Positions 61,648 through 64,000 of a DNA stretch of 64,000 nucleotides are shown here, one piece after another; the first letter of the stretch is position 1, and each line of letters opens with the position of its first letter. The stretch comes from Brevundimonas terrae (GTDB taxonomy: Bacteria; Pseudomonadota; Alphaproteobacteria; Caulobacterales; Caulobacteraceae): the NCBI RefSeq assembly GCF_011761985.1, contig NZ_JAASQT010000002.1, forward strand, positions 62,001 through 126,000. The letters run 5' to 3'. A program made the translations under genes and the position numbers. The notes under the pieces were generated by a model. It did no database searches. It saw nothing but the letters and a program-made list of their open reading frames with translations, and was not told the origin of the DNA.

Positions 61648-62946
61648 TTAGCCGCCGAACACGCGGTTGAAGATCACGTCGACATTTTTGGTGTGGTAGC
61701 CAATGTCGAACAGGGCCTCCAGATCGGCGTCGGGCAGGGTGACGCGTTCGTCCGCCTTGAGGAAGTCGATGAAGCGGCCTTCGCCGCGCCAGACCTTCAT
61801 GGCGTTTTCCTGAACGGCAGCATAGGCGTCTTCACGGCTGATACCGTGATGGGTCAGGGCCAGCATGACACGTTGAGAGAAGACCAGACCGCCGAGGCGA
61901 TCCATGTTCTTCTGCATATTCTCGGGATAGATGTTCATGCGCTCGACGACGCCTGCCAGACGGTGCAGGGCGAAGTCGAGGTGAACCGTCGCATCGGGAC
62001 CGATACCGCGCTCAACCGACGAGTGGCTGATATCGCGTTCGTGCCACAGGGCAACGTTTTCCATAGCCGGAACAACCGACGAGCGGACCAGACGGGCAAG
62101 GCCGGTCAGGTTTTCGGTCAGAATCGGGTTGCGCTTGTGCGGCATGGCCGACGAGCCTTTTTGACCCTTGTCGAAGAATTCTTCGGCTTCCAGCACCTCG
62201 GTACGCTGCAGGTGACGGATTTCGGTGGCCAGACGCTCGATCGACGAGGCGATGACGCCCAGAGCGGCGAAATAGGCCGCGTGGCGGTCGCGCGGGATAA
62301 CCTGTGTGGAAACGGGCTCTACGGCCAGACCCATCTGGTCGGCGACGTATTGTTCCACTTCCGGCGAGACGTTGGCGAAGGTGCCGACCGCGCCCGAAAT
62401 GGCGCAGGTGGCGATTTCTTCACGGGCGGTCACCAGACGGCGACGGGCACGTTGCCACTCGGCGTGATAACCGGCCAGTTTCAGGCCAAAGGTCACTGGC
62501 TCGGCGTGAATGCCGTGCGAGCGACCGACGCAGACGGTGTATTTGTGTTCCTTGGCGCGGGTTTCCAGCGCGGCCAGAACGCGATCGACGCCCGCCAGCA
62601 GCAGGTCGGAAGAGCGGGCCAGTTGCACGGCAAAGCAGGTGTCCAGCACGTCCGACGAGGTCATGCCCTGGTGCAGGAAGCGGGCTTCGTCACCGACGAT
62701 TTCCGCAACGTGCGTCAGGAAGGCGATGACGTCGTGCTTGGTGGTGCGTTCGATCTCGTCGATGCGGTCGGCATCGAAGGTCGCGTCCTTGCCCTTGGCC
62801 CAGATGGCCTCGGCGGCATCATGCGGAATGACGCCCAGCTCGGCCATCTTGGTGGCGGCGTGGGCTTCGATCTCGAACCAGATTTTATACTTGGTGTCCT
62901 GGGACCAGATGGCGACGGCTTCGGGGCGGGTATAGCGCGTGATCAT
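61648..62946 (-). CDS. purB: Adenylosuccinate lyase
   Basis: A 432-residue fumarase-superfamily enzyme that splits SAICAR and adenylosuccinate, used twice in purine synthesis. Signatures: RYTRPEAVAIWSQDTKYKIW, EIERTTKHDVIAFLTHVAE, GMTSSDVLDTCFAVQL, GRSHGIHAEPVTFGLKLAGY with the catalytic His, and the flexible signature loop GSSAMPHKRNPILTENLTGL with the catalytic Ser. Normal length. It lies upstream of the other pur genes on the same strand, but accessory genes intervene. Downstream, at 60670-60710, there is a short fragment similar to its C-terminus. Confidence 0.97.
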   Translation of the reverse strand: MITRYTRPEAVAIWSQDTKYKIWFEIEAHAATKMAELGVIPHDAAEAIWAKGKDATFDADRIDEIERTTKHDVIAFLTHVAEIVGDEARFLHQGMTSSDVLDTCFAVQLARSSDLLLAGVDRVLAALETRAKEHKYTVCVGRSHGIHAEPVTFGLKLAGYHAEWQRARRRLVTAREEIATCAISGAVGTFANVSPEVEQYVADQMGLAVEPVSTQVIPRDRHAAYFAALGVIASSIERLATEIRHLQRTEVLEAEEFFDKGQKGSSAMPHKRNPILTENLTGLARLVRSSVVPAMENVALWHERDISHSSVERGIGPDATVHLDFALHRLAGVVERMNIYPENMQKNMDRLGGLVFSQRVMLALTHHGISREDAYAAVQENAMKVWRGEGRFIDFLKADERVTLPDADLEALFDIGYHTKNVDVIFNRVFGG

Positions 62947-63076
62947 GGTCCCGCTCTGTCATCCCACTGACGGTTTGAGTCAAGCGTTAGGGGACGTTGT
63001 TATGCGGTGGTCATGAAACCTTCATATTGCATGGGGGTTTTCCTTGGCGATCACTTGCCCTATGTAGCCGCGATCA

Positions 63077-63123
63077 GGAGGACGACCTCCCCCGCATTGG
63101 GCTTCACGTCGGGACGACCCGAC
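63077..63123 (+). ncRNA. Guanidine-II riboswitch (mini-ykkC)
   Basis: Two small hairpins with identical ACGA loops: GGAGG-ACGA-CCTCC (63077-63090) and GTCGGG-ACGA-CCCGAC (63108-63123), separated by a 17-nt linker. Paired stems capped by ACGR loops are the definition of the mini-ykkC/guanidine-II motif, in which guanidinium makes the two loops kiss. It lies 22 bp upstream of the GTG start of a SugE/Gdx-type exporter, the standard target, with a CGGGAG ribosome site between. Guanidinium should raise expression of the exporter by freeing that site. Confidence 0.9.
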
Positions 63124-63145
63124 ATGCCATGTTCGGGAGTACGTC

Positions 63146-63466
63146 GTGGCTTGGATTTTCCTTTTTGTTGCCGGTTTGCTGGAAATCGTTTGGGCGACCC
63201 TGATGAAGGCGTCTGACGGTTTTACCAAGCTGTGGCCGTCGGTCGGCACCATCGGTTTCATGGTGCTGTCGTTCGGCCTTCTGGCCATGGCCATGAAGAC
63301 GCTGCCTCTGGGTACGGCCTATGCCATCTGGACCGGTATCGGTGCTGTCGGTGCCTTTGTGGTCGGCATTGCCATCATGGGCGAGGCCGTAACCGTAATG
63401 CGCGTGGCTGGTGCCTTGCTGATCGTTTCGGGCATTGTTGTGCTGAAGCTGTCCTCCAGCCATTAA
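63146..63466 (+). CDS. sugE: Guanidinium exporter of the SMR family (SugE/Gdx)
   Basis: A 106-residue four-helix inner-membrane protein that exports guanidinium in exchange for protons. The essential Glu13 lies in FVAGLLEIVWATLMKASDGF; the W-A-T-x-M-K pattern after it and TLPLGTAYAIWTGIGAVGAF mark the SugE/Gdx branch instead of EmrE. It starts with GTG at 63146. The guanidine-II riboswitch directly upstream independently supports this substrate. A GST-family gene follows 28 bp downstream and may be co-transcribed. Confidence 0.94.
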   Translation: MAWIFLFVAGLLEIVWATLMKASDGFTKLWPSVGTIGFMVLSFGLLAMAMKTLPLGTAYAIWTGIGAVGAFVVGIAIMGEAVTVMRVAGALLIVSGIVVLKLSSSH

Positions 63467-63493
63467 TACCTTCTGAAATGAAGGGTTGAGGCT

Positions 63494-64000
63494 ATGCAAC
63501 TAACAATCGGTCCGCGTTTGTATTCAACATGGTCCTTACGGGGCTGGTTGGTGTTGAAACGTTCGGGGGCCGATTTTGCGGTTCGCAGCGTCGAATATGC
63601 CTCTGCCGAACAAAAGGCGGCCCTGCGCGATCACTCGCCGACGGGGCTGGTGCCTTTGTTGCAGGTCGGTGAAGACACGATCTGGGACACTCTGGCCATT
63701 GCCGAATGGGCGGCCGAAACCTATCCCCAAGCGCAAATGTGGCCCGCCGACCCTGTCGTGCGGGCCTATGCCCGTTCTGTGACGGCGGAAATGCATTCGG
63801 GCTTTGCTGCCTTGCGCGATCTGTGCGGCATGGGGCCGGGCCATCCGATTGCCGGTGATGTCCGCAGCGATCCGCCATCCGATCCGGCGCTGGATCGGGA
63901 CCTGTCGCGGCTGGTCTCGATCTGGAAACAGATGCGCGGCCGTTATGGCGCGGACGGGCCTTGGCTGTTTGGGGCGTGGTCGATTGCCGATGCCTTTTTC
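63494..64000 (+). CDS. Glutathione S-transferase family protein (cut by window end)
   Basis: The first 169 residues of a GST-like protein; the 3' end is outside the window. The N-terminal thioredoxin-fold domain starts QLTIGPRLYSTWSLRGWLVL, the pattern seen in YfcF/zeta-type GSTs where the Ser of SLR activates glutathione, and continues SPTGLVPLLQVGEDTIWDTL (cis-Pro and the Asp/Ser glutathione contact). The all-helical C-domain begins near residue 90 and includes GPWLFGAWSIADAFF, the conserved N-capping motif. Short distance to sugE suggests one transcript. Confidence 0.88.
   Translation, partial: MQLTIGPRLYSTWSLRGWLVLKRSGADFAVRSVEYASAEQKAALRDHSPTGLVPLLQVGEDTIWDTLAIAEWAAETYPQAQMWPADPVVRAYARSVTAEMHSGFAALRDLCGMGPGHPIAGDVRSDPPSDPALDRDLSRLVSIWKQMRGRYGADGPWLFGAWSIADAFF

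Noticed and set aside
62997-63203. Short plus-strand ORFs starting at 62997 and 63007 upstream of sugE
   Set aside because: They run through the guanidine-II riboswitch and into sugE in other frames, and lack ribosome sites.

Overview
This window is a chromosomal segment of an alphaproteobacterium, most likely a member of the Caulobacterales (Asticcacaulis/Brevundimonas/Caulobacter-like). The support is gene content: two DUF2336 proteins beside a MucR/Ros regulator, a DUF1476 ATPase-inhibitor gene next to purC-purS, a zapA - 6S RNA - 5-formyl-THF cyclo-ligase block, an archaeal/alpha-type serC, a YcgN cysteine-cluster protein, and remnants of a gene transfer agent (GTA) head/tail cluster. The genus is inference. 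Base composition is fairly GC-rich; no tRNA, rRNA or CRISPR array was seen.

Layout. 1-2.3 kb: the 5' part of flagellar ATPase gene fliI (cut by the window edge), a soluble PAS chemoreceptor, then a three-hairpin stretch that may be an sRNA or complex terminator. 2.3-6.7 kb: a DMT exporter divergent from an Lrp/AsnC regulator, a secreted protein, cysK, and a DUF2336 gene. 6.7-11.1 kb: mucR with an unusual repeated upstream element, a second DUF2336 gene behind a proline-rich secreted protein, and a Tat/lipoprotein NMT1-like binding protein. 11.6-17.4 kb: a Uup-like ABC-F ATPase, a TetR-SMR efflux operon, a YcgN protein and a hybrid histidine kinase.

17.7-24.6 kb is the most unusual region: the prohead protease and HK97-type major capsid genes of a GTA-like cluster survive as apparently intact reading frames, but they are separated by housekeeping-type genes (YdeI-like, thioesterase, M20 peptidase, two small membrane proteins) and by an island of REP-like palindromes. 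The tail end of the cluster survives only as a broken DUF2460 (gp12-like) fragment joined to the C-terminus of a gp15-like host-specificity protein.

24.6-33 kb: a J-domain protein, serC, purA, a pseudo-receiver protein, rpoH and rluD, and a DUF2799 lipoprotein. 32-43.7 kb, all on the minus strand: central carbon genes tkt, gap, pgk and fba, interleaved with a DUF559 endonuclease gene flanked by REP-like repeats, cstA with its small YbdD partner, purT, a VOC protein and an esterase. 43.8-46.3 kb: a coiled-coil gene, zapA, 6S RNA, the 5-formyl-THF cyclo-ligase gene and a YmdB-type phosphodiesterase. 46.5-47.3 kb: a small membrane protein and blaI behind two BlaI-type palindromes.

47.3-63 kb: the de novo purine genes purL, purQ, purS, purC and purB on the minus strand, spaced out by accessory genes (P450, glycosyltransferase, TspO-like, MFS, PEBP, lipoproteins, fasciclin, DNA-deoxyinosine glycosylase, 2OG oxygenase). 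With purA and purT, this window carries much of purine synthesis. The window ends with a guanidine-II (mini-ykkC) riboswitch ahead of a SugE/Gdx guanidinium exporter, and a truncated glutathione S-transferase gene.
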